Position numbers and translations under genes: made by a program. 64,000 nucleotides of DNA from positions 1-64,000 of the forward strand of contig NZ_NPFA01000010.1 in NCBI RefSeq assembly GCF_002265875.1, read 5' to 3'. This stretch comes from Marinococcus halophilus. Lineage in GTDB: Bacteria > Bacillota > Bacilli > Bacillales > Marinococcaceae. Below the pieces are notes generated by a model. It had not been told where the DNA came from and ran no database searches. It worked only from the letters and a program-made list of their open reading frames with translations. This document shows positions 47,607 through 55,895 of the stretch, piece by piece (position 1 is the stretch's first letter; the number at the start of each line of letters is the position of its first letter).

Positions 47607-48878
47607 TTATTCAAATAACCCAGGCAGGAATAAAGATATTGATGGAATGAAGCTGACCAATAGCAGTACTGCAAGGGACACACCGAGAAACGGAATCAAT
47701 TCCTTGAACGCTTTCCCTACAGAAACCTTCGCCAGGTCAGCTGCCACAAATAAACAAACCCCTACCGGCGGTGTAGATAGACCGATCATTAACGCAAGTA
47801 CCATCACTACGCCAAAGTGCACGGTATCCATTCCAATTGATTCGGCTACTGGCAACAGTACCGGAAACAGAATAGTGAGCGCAGCAATGGTTTCCATGAA
47901 CATGCCTACAATCAATAAAAGCAGGAGCAGCATTAAAATAATCAACACACCGTTATCTGTAAGGGACAAGAGCCCGTCCGCCAACATCGTTGGGATCCCT
48001 TCACTGACCAGTATCCAGCCAAACAGATTGGCAAACCCTACTAAAAGCAGGATGGCGGCAGTGGCGACAATGGTATCGATCAATAATTTCGGGAAGTTTC
48101 TTAAATGTAATTTGCGGTAGACTGCGGCGCCAATGACAAAAGCGTACAATACTGCTACGACTGCGGCTTCTGTTGGCGTGAAATATCCTCCGAGAATACC
48201 CCATAAAATGATGAAAACCATCAAAAGCGCCCAAAAAGCGCCCAAAAATGACTTGAAAAGCTCTTTCGTCGATACCGGATTTTCTTTCGGGTAAGAACGC
48301 TTCACCGATACCACGTAAGCGACAATGAAAAAGCCTAAGGCCAGCAGTAAGCCGGGAATCGCCCCTGCCAGGAATAAATCTCCAATAGACGCTCCTGCAA
48401 GCGTTCCGACAATAATCATCGGCAAAGAAGGCGGGATCATCGGTCCTACAGTCGAAGACATCGACGTTACGGCCGCGGAAAAGCCCGGACCGTACCCTTC
48501 CTTTTTCATCGCAGGAATAAGCACTGAACCGATGCTTGCTGTATCGGCCAGGGCAGTTCCGGAAATGCCAGAGAAGCCTAACGAAGAAGCGACGTTCGTT
48601 AAACTCAGTCCGCCGCGGACCCTTCCGACAGATGCCTTGGAAAACTGTATGATTTTGTCCGTAATGCCGCCTTCGTTCATTAAGTTTCCAGCTAGAATAA
48701 ATGCTGGTATGGCTACAAGTGTAAAGGAGTTTATCCCTGCAAACATTGTCTGGGGGATAATGGTTAACGACTCCCCATTAATTAACAAATACACTAATGA
48801 TGAAACGGCAAGACTAAAAACAATGGGCATGCCGGCAAGCAATAATACTAAAAATAAACCAACTAACAAAAAAGCCAT
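47607..48878 (-). CDS. dctM: TRAP transporter large permease (DctM)
   Basis: A 423-residue membrane protein with about 12 TM helices, the sodium-driven translocation subunit of a TRAP transporter. Typical marks are GMPIVFSLAVSSLVYLL, AGNLMNEGGITDKIIQFSKA, SMSSTVGPMIPPSLPMIIVGTLAGASIGDLFLAGAIPG segments and GLSTPPVGVCLFVAADLAK. Its ATG overlaps the dctQ stop by one base. With DctP and DctQ it would import an acid substrate for this operon. The symbol names the family role only. Confidence 0.93.
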   Translation of the reverse strand: MAFLLVGLFLVLLLAGMPIVFSLAVSSLVYLLINGESLTIIPQTMFAGINSFTLVAIPAFILAGNLMNEGGITDKIIQFSKASVGRVRGGLSLTNVASSLGFSGISGTALADTASIGSVLIPAMKKEGYGPGFSAAVTSMSSTVGPMIPPSLPMIIVGTLAGASIGDLFLAGAIPGLLLALGFFIVAYVVSVKRSYPKENPVSTKELFKSFLGAFWALLMVFIILWGILGGYFTPTEAAVVAVLYAFVIGAAVYRKLHLRNFPKLLIDTIVATAAILLLVGFANLFGWILVSEGIPTMLADGLLSLTDNGVLIILMLLLLLLIVGMFMETIAALTILFPVLLPVAESIGMDTVHFGVVMVLALMIGLSTPPVGVCLFVAADLAKVSVGKAFKELIPFLGVSLAVLLLVSFIPSISLFLPGLFE

Positions 48879-49357
48879 TATTTCTCACCTGCTTCTATAT
48901 TTGTCGACGTCCATTGAGAAATCACAAAAAGAACAGAGTAGCAAAGAAGCAATAACCCCAGTACAGGTACCGCCGCATAAACGTATTGCATAGGAATGCC
49001 AGAGGCAGGCGAACTAAAGAAAGTACCCAGCAGATAAAAGTTAATGCCTTCTACGACTAAATACGCTGCTACGATGCCGATCAGGGTATGTACAATGGTT
49101 TCGTAAACCGCCCGCTGCTTTGCCGATAAAAACGAATAGATAAAATCCACTTTTATAAATTCTTTTCGATACAATGCCAGCGGAGCGGCGAACGCAATCG
49201 TGTAAACAAAAAGATATCTTGTAATCTCCTCGGTCCACAGCACGGTCACCGGAAGGAAGCGAATAACTATCTGAAAGACCACTACAAGCAGCAAAGCGCT
49301 AAAAAGCAATAAGACAATGCCCTGTATGGCTCTATCCAATGTATTAATCCACCTCAT
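48878..49357 (-). CDS. dctQ: TRAP transporter small permease (DctQ)
   Basis: A 159-residue protein with four TM helices and the family signature WTEEITRYLFVYTIAFAAPLALYRKEFIKVDF. DctQ pairs with DctM in the membrane. The start overlaps the dctP stop by four bases (ATGA). Standard length. Confidence 0.93.
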   Translation of the reverse strand: MRWINTLDRAIQGIVLLLFSALLLVVVFQIVIRFLPVTVLWTEEITRYLFVYTIAFAAPLALYRKEFIKVDFIYSFLSAKQRAVYETIVHTLIGIVAAYLVVEGINFYLLGTFFSSPASGIPMQYVYAAVPVLGLLLLCYSVLFVISQWTSTNIEAGEK

Positions 49358-50367
49358 TCGCTATTCTCCCTTTCTTTGCCCTGCTCCACAATCTGCTGAT
49401 ACATCTCGTACTGCTCTTGGTCAAAATATTCCCTGATAGCAGGCTGCATGGCTTGCTGAAATGCTTTCTGGTCCACGTTTTCATTAAACTGCACGCCTTC
49501 ATCCCGAAGCGTCTGCTCCACGGTTTCCACCTGTTCGGTGAATAATTCCTGGGAGTATTCCTGGGCGTCCTCTGCCGCACGTTGTACTTCGTCCTGTTCC
49601 TCCGGCGTCAGCGCTTCGAACTGGTCGTTTCCTATAACCACGTAGATCCAGGAACGGACGTGCTGGGTTTCATTGATGTAGTTCTGTACTTCATAAAATC
49701 CGTTACTTTGAATAAGATCATTAGGGTTTTCCTGGCCGTCTATAACCCCCTGCTGCAGAGCGGTGAACACCTCGCTCAGGCTGATGGACTGCGGCTGGGC
49801 CCCGGCTTCCGACCAAGCATCAATAAACAGCGGAACATTAGGCACTCTCATATCAAGCCCATTCAAATCCTCCGGTGCAGAAATCGGGCGGTTGGAAGTT
49901 AAGTTTCTTGGCGAGCGCTCCATATAGAATAGAGGCGTCAGGCCGGCGTTTTCCTTGATATCGCTTTCAATTTCCTGCCCAATTTCACCTTCGACCGTGC
50001 TTCTCATATGCTCCTGGCTGTTAAAAGCGTAAGGAGTAGCCATCAGCATCGCGCTCGGTGTCCAGTTTTCCAGCGTTTCCCCGGTGATCGTCATGTCGAT
50101 CGCCCCGTGCTGAATGCTGTTAATAGTATTAACTTCATCGCCCAGCTGCCCGTTCGCATAAACTTCAATGTTGACGCTCCCGTCGGTATATTCTTCCACA
50201 CGGTCAGCAAAATATTCCGATGTTTCGTTCCAATAATGGTTGCTGTCCGAAAAATGATTCAGTTTCCACGTTGTTACTTCTTGTTCTTCCGCACTGGGCT
50301 GAGTGCTGCATCCACTCAGCGCCAGTACAGAAGCTGTCCCTACTAAAAAGCTTTTCCATATTTTCAT
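49354..50367 (-). CDS. dctP: TRAP transporter substrate-binding lipoprotein (DctP)
   Basis: A 337-residue extracytoplasmic binding protein with signal peptide and lipobox ALSGC (C20). The DctP fold is shown by ANGQLGDEVNTINSIQHGAIDMTI, the carboxylate-binding arginine region DLNGLDMRVPNVPLF and QQGVIDGQENPNDLI. Operon context suggests L-gulonate, D-mannonate or a hexuronate as ligand. The ATG used has AGGAGG six bases upstream; eight extra in-frame codons precede it. Strongly acidic surface. Confidence 0.92.
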   Translation of the reverse strand: MKIWKSFLVGTASVLALSGCSTQPSAEEQEVTTWKLNHFSDSNHYWNETSEYFADRVEEYTDGSVNIEVYANGQLGDEVNTINSIQHGAIDMTITGETLENWTPSAMLMATPYAFNSQEHMRSTVEGEIGQEIESDIKENAGLTPLFYMERSPRNLTSNRPISAPEDLNGLDMRVPNVPLFIDAWSEAGAQPQSISLSEVFTALQQGVIDGQENPNDLIQSNGFYEVQNYINETQHVRSWIYVVIGNDQFEALTPEEQDEVQRAAEDAQEYSQELFTEQVETVEQTLRDEGVQFNENVDQKAFQQAMQPAIREYFDQEQYEMYQQIVEQGKERENSE

Positions 50368-50400
50368 GCGGATCCTCCTAATTTTTAACATGAAAATTTC

Positions 50401-51018
50401 TTAGTTGTTTAAAGCCTCAACTAAACCTGCTGCTGCCTGCCGGACACTTTCCTCGTCATCAAAATACAGGCTGCTGCCCGCACTTACGGCCGCTGCTCCG
50501 TTTTGAATCCATTCTTTAATGTTATGCTGGCTCACCCCGCCGGAAGGCATCAGCTGGGCCTGCGGCACCGGCCCGTTCATAGTTTTGATAAAAGAAGGCG
50601 AAGCCATATTCCCCGGAAACACCTTTATAATGTCCGAGCCCGCCTGCAGTGCTTCAATAATTTCTGTCGTCGTATAGCAGCCCGGCATGTAAGGCACCTG
50701 ATATAAATTACATATTTTCGCTATATCCAGGGAGAAATGAGGGGACACAATAAAAGAGGCCCCCGCGAGTATCGCCAGCCTGGCGGTTGTAGGCTCCAAC
50801 ACCGTACCTGCACCTACGACCGCCTCCGATCCGTACCGCTCCGATAATTCTTCAATCAATTTATCAGCATGCGGAACAGTGAAGGTGATTTCCAGCAAAT
50901 CGATGCCGCCTTTTTGGGCGCCTACTGCAATCATTTCCGCTTCTTCTTTTGTTTCCCCGCGCACGACTGCCACGATTTTATTCTCTTCTACTTTTTGTAT
51001 TGCCTGCCATTTTTTCAT
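50401..51018 (-). CDS. kdgA: 2-dehydro-3-deoxy-6-phosphogluconate aldolase
   Basis: A 205-residue class I aldolase that splits KDPG into pyruvate and glyceraldehyde 3-phosphate. Catalytic E43 lies in DLLEITFTVPHAD, the Schiff-base lysine is K132 in SDIIKVFPGN, and the phosphate site is LMPSGGVS. It lies between uxuB and dctP, 16 bases after uxuB, and completes the KDG pathway in this operon. Confidence 0.95.
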   Translation of the reverse strand: MKKWQAIQKVEENKIVAVVRGETKEEAEMIAVGAQKGGIDLLEITFTVPHADKLIEELSERYGSEAVVGAGTVLEPTTARLAILAGASFIVSPHFSLDIAKICNLYQVPYMPGCYTTTEIIEALQAGSDIIKVFPGNMASPSFIKTMNGPVPQAQLMPSGGVSQHNIKEWIQNGAAAVSAGSSLYFDDEESVRQAAAGLVEALNN

Positions 51019-51033
51019 TTGTTTCCGCTCCTT

Positions 51034-51876
51034 TTAAACGCCCGAATAGGCCATGAATCCGCCATCCACAGGCACCGTAATTCCTGTGACAAATCTTGAA
51101 TAAGACGGGTCGGCCAGCCATAATAGCGTGCCGGTTAAATCCTCTGGCTGCCCAAAGCGTTCCATTGGGGTATGATTGATGATTTTCGATGAACGCTCGG
51201 TCAGTTGGTCGTTATCATCCAAAAGCATTTTCCGGTTCTGCTTCGTTAAAAAGAATCCCGGTGCCACAGCGTTACAGCGGATATTGTGCTTGGCCATGTG
51301 TACGGCCAGCCATTGGGTGAAATTCTCAATGCCGGCTTTAGCAGCACTGTAGGAAAGCACCTTGGTCATTGGGCTCGGCGCGCTCATCGAAGAGATATTG
51401 ATAACAGTGCTTTCCTCTTCATGAATCATGTGTTTCAGGAAAACTTGCGTAGCAAGCACTGATCCTGTGAAATTTAAATCATGCACGTGATTCATGCCTT
51501 CTTCGGTAATATCGAAAAAAGAGTTTGCTTCCGGGTCCTGGACGTCCTCCCAGCGGAACGCTTCATTTGTAGTCACGGCTTCCGGGTGGTTTCCTCCGGC
51601 GCCGTTGATCAGGATATGATACTGTCCGTAATGCTCCTGGATTTTTTCATTCGCTGCTTCAATGTCGCTTTTCTTCGTCACATCACAGGCAAAGGCAATA
51701 GCTTCCCCACCGTCTTCAGTAATTTTGTCAGCTACTTTTTGGGCGTTCTCCTGATTTCTGCTTAATACAACAACCCGGGCGCCCTGTGCTCCCAGAGCCT
51801 CAGCCATCTGTCCGCACAGAACGCCTCCGCCTCCTGTGACAATTGCAACTTTTCCCTTTAGCGAAGTATGTGTCAT
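51034..51876 (-). CDS. uxuB: D-mannonate oxidoreductase (fructuronate reductase), SDR type
   Basis: A 280-residue short-chain dehydrogenase, the Bacillus-type UxuB/YjmF that interconverts D-fructuronate and D-mannonate. The nucleotide site is TGGGGVLCGQMAEALG, followed by NGAGGNHPEAVTT, and the catalytic tyrosine/lysine are in SYSAAKAGIEN. The insertion HPEAVTTNEAFRWEDVQDPE is characteristic of this group. It begins directly after uxuA (TAA-ATG). Confidence 0.93.
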   Translation of the reverse strand: MTHTSLKGKVAIVTGGGGVLCGQMAEALGAQGARVVVLSRNQENAQKVADKITEDGGEAIAFACDVTKKSDIEAANEKIQEHYGQYHILINGAGGNHPEAVTTNEAFRWEDVQDPEANSFFDITEEGMNHVHDLNFTGSVLATQVFLKHMIHEEESTVINISSMSAPSPMTKVLSYSAAKAGIENFTQWLAVHMAKHNIRCNAVAPGFFLTKQNRKMLLDDNDQLTERSSKIINHTPMERFGQPEDLTGTLLWLADPSYSRFVTGITVPVDGGFMAYSGV

Positions 51877-52941
51877 TTATTTTTGCTCCTTTCGTTTCTG
51901 GTCCCAGATCCCAAGCATATACATGATACCTAACGCGCGGTCGTACAGGCCGTAGCCGGGGCGACCCTCTTCATCCCAGATGTGGCGGCCGTGGTCCGGC
52001 CGGATGCATCCTTTGTAGCCAATGTCATAGTAAGCATTCATGATATCTGTGATTGGCACGGAGCCGTCTTCTTCCCGGTGGGAGGATTCAATAAAGTCCC
52101 CGTTGTCGTACCGGTAAACGTTACGGACGTGGGCAAAATGGATTCTGTTTTGAAACGCGTGAATCATCGCCGGCACATCGTTTTCTTTATTCGCTCCCAG
52201 TGCTCCGCTACATAAGGTCAGACCGTTGTGCTCCTCATCTACCAGCGAGAGAATGCGCTGCAGCTGCTCCTGGTTGGAGACGATTCTCGGGAGGTTAAAC
52301 ACGGACCACGGCGGATCGTCCGGGTGAATGGCCAAGCGGACATCGTGCTCTTTACATACAGGGATGACTCGCTCTAAAAAGTACTGCAGGTTGGAAAATA
52401 AATCATCTTCCGATACGCTTTCATACTGCTGAATGGTGTCTTCAATTTTACTCAATCGTTCCGGTTCCCAGCCCGGCATCGTAAATTCGGGATTCTGAAG
52501 CACCCGTTCGATTATGTCCTGAGGGCTGGCGTCATTCAGAAGATCTTTTTCATAAAACAGCGCCGTTGAGCCGTCTGGCATTTCTTTAGCCAAATCGGTC
52601 CGAATCCAGTCAAACACCGGCATGAAATTGTAGCAGATCACTTTTACTCCGGCGCCGCCCAGGTTTTTTATCGTTTCGATATAGTTGGCGATGTATTCTT
52701 CCCTGCTCGGAAGCCCTAATTTAATATCTTCATGAACGTTCACACTTTCCACGACTTCTGCCTTAAAGCCGTGGGATTCGATCAGCTGCATTTCGCGCTG
52801 TATTTCTTCTTTTTCCCATACTTCACCGGCAGCCTTATGGTGAAGCGCCCAGACGATCTGTGTCGTTCCGGGAATCTGCCTGATGTTTTCCAGCTTTACA
52901 TTGTCATTGCCTTCGCCGTACCATCGAAATCCAATATCCAT
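51877..52941 (-). CDS. uxuA: Mannonate dehydratase
   Basis: A 354-residue TIM-barrel metalloenzyme that dehydrates D-mannonate to 2-keto-3-deoxygluconate. The family marks MDIGFRWYGEGNDNVKLENIRQIP (start), the metal-site AIHPDDPPWSVFNLPRIV, TLCSGALGA and CIRPDHGRHIW are intact. I used the ATG with GGGAG eight bases upstream rather than codons further left. It sits between kdgK and uxuB. Confidence 0.96.
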   Translation of the reverse strand: MDIGFRWYGEGNDNVKLENIRQIPGTTQIVWALHHKAAGEVWEKEEIQREMQLIESHGFKAEVVESVNVHEDIKLGLPSREEYIANYIETIKNLGGAGVKVICYNFMPVFDWIRTDLAKEMPDGSTALFYEKDLLNDASPQDIIERVLQNPEFTMPGWEPERLSKIEDTIQQYESVSEDDLFSNLQYFLERVIPVCKEHDVRLAIHPDDPPWSVFNLPRIVSNQEQLQRILSLVDEEHNGLTLCSGALGANKENDVPAMIHAFQNRIHFAHVRNVYRYDNGDFIESSHREEDGSVPITDIMNAYYDIGYKGCIRPDHGRHIWDEEGRPGYGLYDRALGIMYMLGIWDQKRKEQK

Positions 52942-52955
52942 TATTCTTTCTCCCT

Positions 52956-53969
52956 TCAACGAGCTATATCGCTGCCTTGTTGGCTGTTTAGAAAAGCGTT
53001 AACGTCTTCTTTAGGTAAGCAGAATGCATCTCCCGGCACCGTATGCGCGAGTACGCCAACTGCTACTGCAAATGTAATCATTTCAGACATATTCTTTGAT
53101 GCTTCCGGGGACTCCAGAATCTGGTGCAGGATGCCGGCTGAAAACGCATCGCCGCCGCCAATCCGGTCATAAACGGACACATCGTAAACCGGCGCTTCAG
53201 CACGCCCGCCTGAAGCGTGCAGCAGCAGCCCGGATAATTGGTGCTGCAGATTGGTGAATGGGCGGCGACGCGAAGAAGCCAGCCAGGTAATCCCGTAATC
53301 CTGCATAAAGGCTCTGTACGCCTTTTCCTCCCCGTCTGCATCACCGGAGACGTTATAATTTAAAATGTTCGTAAGGTCCTTCACCCCGGCGAAGCATATA
53401 TCCACCATCGGAAGAAAGTATTCAAACGCTTCCCGGGCCTGCTCGATGCTCCACAGCTTGCTCCGGTAGTTAAAGTCAAAGCTGATTTGCACTCCATGTT
53501 CCTTTGCTTTTTTCGCAAGAGCATACGCTGTCTCGCGCGCCTCCCGGCTGATAGCCAGAGTGATTCCCGAAATGTGCAGTATCTGGCAGTCCTGAAACCA
53601 GCTGTCACTGATGGTCTCCTGCGGGCTCCATTGGGAAAAGGAAGAATAAGCCCTGTCATAGGTTATCTTCGAAGGGCGCTCGGCTGTTCCTTTTTCCACA
53701 AAGTACGTTCCCAGCCGGTTACCTTCCCGCTGAACAGCTCCTGTTTGCACGCCTTCCTTCCGCAGATAGGCCAGAGCTGCATCTCCTACAGGATTATCGG
53801 GAAGCGCGGTGATCACTTCTGCTTCTGTACCGAGGTTGCTTAATGCCACGGCCACGTTAATTTCCGCCCCGCCGTAGAAGGTTTCGAGACTCGTATGTTG
53901 TTTTAGTGTTTCTGTGCCGGGAGGAGAAAAGCGCATCATCATTTCTCCAAGTGCCATAATTTTTCCCAT
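52956..53969 (-). CDS. kdgK: 2-keto-3-deoxygluconate kinase (PfkB family)
   Basis: A 337-residue ribokinase-family kinase that phosphorylates KDG to KDPG. N-terminal GGAEINVAVALSNLG substrate region and the C-terminal anion hole/catalytic base motif DRIGGGDAFSAGILHQIL (DxxGxGD form with GGGD) are present. The start follows AAAGGAG by six bases. First structural gene after lacI, with a LacI-type operator in the 57-base gap. Confidence 0.94.
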   Translation of the reverse strand: MGKIMALGEMMMRFSPPGTETLKQHTSLETFYGGAEINVAVALSNLGTEAEVITALPDNPVGDAALAYLRKEGVQTGAVQREGNRLGTYFVEKGTAERPSKITYDRAYSSFSQWSPQETISDSWFQDCQILHISGITLAISREARETAYALAKKAKEHGVQISFDFNYRSKLWSIEQAREAFEYFLPMVDICFAGVKDLTNILNYNVSGDADGEEKAYRAFMQDYGITWLASSRRRPFTNLQHQLSGLLLHASGGRAEAPVYDVSVYDRIGGGDAFSAGILHQILESPEASKNMSEMITFAVAVGVLAHTVPGDAFCLPKEDVNAFLNSQQGSDIAR

Positions 53970-53994
53970 TGTTTTCTCCTTTATCAAACAAATT

Positions 53995-54012
53995 AACTAA
54001 ATCGGTTTAGTT
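53995..54012. promoter_or_regulatory. LacI-type operator before kdgK
   Basis: AACTAAATCGGTTTAGTT, a near-perfect 18-bp palindrome with central CG. Its core CTAAATCGGTTTAG is identical to the site at 55075-55088. It lies 26 bases before the kdgK start. Confidence 0.8.
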
Positions 54013-54026
54013 TAATAGAAAAAATT

Positions 54027-55061
54027 TTAGTTTTCTTCTATTAATTCCTTCACTGACTCTCTGGCAATCAACGTAGGAGCCATTCGAACAATCTGCTGAT
54101 CATTAATTTCTCCACGAATTTTTTGAAGCAAAACTTCCGCTCCCTTTTCTCCAATCTCTGCACTTGGCTGTTTTATGGTCGTAAGAGACGGCTGGTATAC
54201 ATTCGCGTAGGAAACATCATCAATGCTAATTAAACTAAAATCCTCTGGAATATGGCGGCCGCTGTTTTTGCACTCATTTAAAATTTCCAACAGAACAAGG
54301 TCATTACCAGCAAGGACCGCCGTCGGCGGAGCCGGGCCGCTCATCATTCCAGTCACTTCCTGCTGAATTCTATCCAGGGGTTGATCGATTATGTGGTTTT
54401 CCTGCATCTCCAGGCCGTACCGCTCCATACTTATACGAAAGCCCTCGATACGTTCAAGTCGTGGAGTAACATAAGCCGTAGCCGGCATGGTGACAATGGC
54501 AATTCTTGTATGGCCAGCCTGGGCAAATACCTGGACGGCTGTATCTACAGCTTTAAAATTGTCAAGCAACACCGTATTAACAGCTAAATCAGGAATGATC
54601 CGATCCAAAAACACAAGTGGTATGTTTCTTTCCTCCAGAAGTTCATACATATCAATATTGTCCCCAGTAGGAAAAACGATAAATCCGTCCACCTGTTTTG
54701 CCATTAATGCTTTAATATATTTTCGTTCCTTTTCAGGATCGTCGTCAGCGTTACAAACAATTACGTGCACGTCCGCCTCCATGCAAGCGTCTTCAATCGC
54801 CCGTATAATTTCCGTAGAAAATTTATGAAGTATATTTGCCACAATAACACCAATGGTTGATGTTTTTTTCACTTTCAGGCTTCTGGCAACCACATTAGGG
54901 GAGTACCCTGTTTCTTCAATTACCCGCTGAATCATGTCTCTCGTTTTCTTAGACATAAATTCATACCGGCCGTTCAAATACTGGGAAACGGTACTTTTGG
55001 AAACGTTTGCTTTTTTAGCTACATCTGACATTGTTAAATGAGAAGAGTGTTTTTTTGTCAT
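54027..55061 (-). CDS. LacI family repressor of the hexonate operon
   Basis: A 344-residue regulator. The N-terminal LacI HTH (about 8-57) reads TMSDVAKKANVSKSTVSQYLNGRYEFMSKKTRDMI with the hinge PNVVARSLKVKKT, followed by a periplasmic-binding-protein-type effector domain (about 65-335). It is upstream of and codirectional with kdgK; identical operators flank it on both sides, so it probably represses itself and the operon, with KDG or another intermediate as inducer (KdgR-like role, inferred). The ATG chosen follows GGGGGAT. Confidence 0.9.
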   Translation of the reverse strand: MTKKHSSHLTMSDVAKKANVSKSTVSQYLNGRYEFMSKKTRDMIQRVIEETGYSPNVVARSLKVKKTSTIGVIVANILHKFSTEIIRAIEDACMEADVHVIVCNADDDPEKERKYIKALMAKQVDGFIVFPTGDNIDMYELLEERNIPLVFLDRIIPDLAVNTVLLDNFKAVDTAVQVFAQAGHTRIAIVTMPATAYVTPRLERIEGFRISMERYGLEMQENHIIDQPLDRIQQEVTGMMSGPAPPTAVLAGNDLVLLEILNECKNSGRHIPEDFSLISIDDVSYANVYQPSLTTIKQPSAEIGEKGAEVLLQKIRGEINDQQIVRMAPTLIARESVKELIEEN

Positions 55062-55074
55062 ATCCCCCAGCTTC

Positions 55075-55088
55075 CTAAATCGGTTTAG
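55075..55088. promoter_or_regulatory. LacI-type operator at the lacI promoter
   Basis: CTAAATCGGTTTAG, identical to the kdgK site, lies just downstream of the lacI -10 element, over the predicted start of transcription. Confidence 0.8.
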
Positions 55089-55095
55089 TAAATTT

Positions 55096-55125
55096 ATTGT
55101 AAACGATAACATTTTCTTTTTACAA
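55096..55125 (-). promoter_or_regulatory. Promoter of lacI and the hexonate operon
   Basis: Minus strand TTGTAA, 18-base spacer, TACAAT. No convincing promoter is seen between lacI and kdgK, so this may drive the whole nine-gene unit. Confidence 0.6.
55098..55111. promoter_or_regulatory. cre (CcpA) site in the lacI promoter
   Basis: TGTAAACGATAACA matches TGWAANCGNTNWCA at every position and lies between the -35 and -10 elements, so CcpA with P-Ser-HPr would block the promoter when preferred sugars are present. Confidence 0.75.
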
Positions 55126-55166
55126 GATTTTTTTGTAAATTTGGACTAATATTTTTCGTCTAAGCC

Positions 55167-55202
55167 AAAGGGAACTGCCTTTTCTTGAAGACAGCTCCCT
55201 TT
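55167..55202 (-). terminator. Hairpin ending the right-hand operon
   Basis: AAAGGGAGCTG / CAGTTCCCTTT stem (11 bp with one G-T pair) with a 14-base loop. A U-run is lacking on the minus strand, so termination is likely but not certain. Confidence 0.5.
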
Positions 55203-55219
55203 ATTTACCTTCTTTTTGA

Positions 55220-55430
55220 TTATGATAGCAGCCCTTCGACACAACCATCGGCGAAAGCGAAACGGGGGCCCTCAATCACCGTGCAGTCGTGCCCGTAAAT
55301 GTCTTTTATCATGTTTGCCGTAATGACTTTAGAGGGCACGACGCTTGCCGCAAGCCGGCTTTCACGAGGGGCGAAAATATTGTTGGCGTAGCAGTTACTA
55401 TTCGTACCCGCCCGAAGTGCTCCATTTATA
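55220..55430 (-). pseudogene. Orphan 3' coding remnant
   Basis: A minus-strand frame without a start codon of its own encodes about 65 residues ending at TAA (55222-55220). It contains NGALRAGTNSNCYANNIF, then APRESRLAASVVPSK, then MIKDIYGHDCTVIEG and a short tail. The composition and codon use are protein-like, and the frame overlaps the 3' end of the neighbouring membrane gene in another frame. I do not recognise the family. It looks like the C-terminus of an enzyme whose 5' part was lost by deletion or insertion. Confidence 0.5.
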
Positions 55431-55880
55431 ATACACGGGGAGCTGCTTTACTACCGTAATCAAAAACGATAAGCTTCCAATACCTGCGGCTATGCTAATT
55501 AAATCAGTGTAATTTAACCAGGCCATGGTGAAATCTAAAGGTTCTATGAAGAATTTTATCATTAAAAAGCTTGGTACTACACAGATTAATACTGTTATGG
55601 AAGCATAGATAGAGTTTTTCAGACAAAACATTAAAAATAAACCTGAAACCGGCAGCATGCATTTTTTATTTCCCAAAGCATACTGAATAATGCTATAGAT
55701 AAAAAGAATGCCGATGATTTTCAATGTACTTTCAATAGCTTCCGCCCAGTGTTCTTTAATAGATATAATGCTTTCAAAATCAAATATATTCAATATCAAT
55801 ACACCAAAAAAACTAACTCCTGCAAAAATACTTGTTAAAGCCAGCGTTTGTTTCAAAATCACTCGAATAGCGTTGAACAT
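55398..55880 (-). CDS. Four-helix membrane protein, unknown
   Basis: A 160-residue protein with hydrophobic helices at about 10-32, 50-70, 77-112 and 126-146. No family recognised. GGAGAG nine bases before ATG supports the start. It follows the AEC carrier by 15 bases, so it is the last gene of the putative sulfoquinovose operon and could help the carrier. Its 3' end overlaps the coding remnant in another frame, so its own C-terminus may have been altered by the same rearrangement. Confidence 0.65.
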   Translation of the reverse strand: MFNAIRVILKQTLALTSIFAGVSFFGVLILNIFDFESIISIKEHWAEAIESTLKIIGILFIYSIIQYALGNKKCMLPVSGLFLMFCLKNSIYASITVLICVVPSFLMIKFFIEPLDFTMAWLNYTDLISIAAGIGSLSFLITVVKQLPVYYKWSTSGGYE

Positions 55881-55895
55881 ACATTACAGCTCTCC

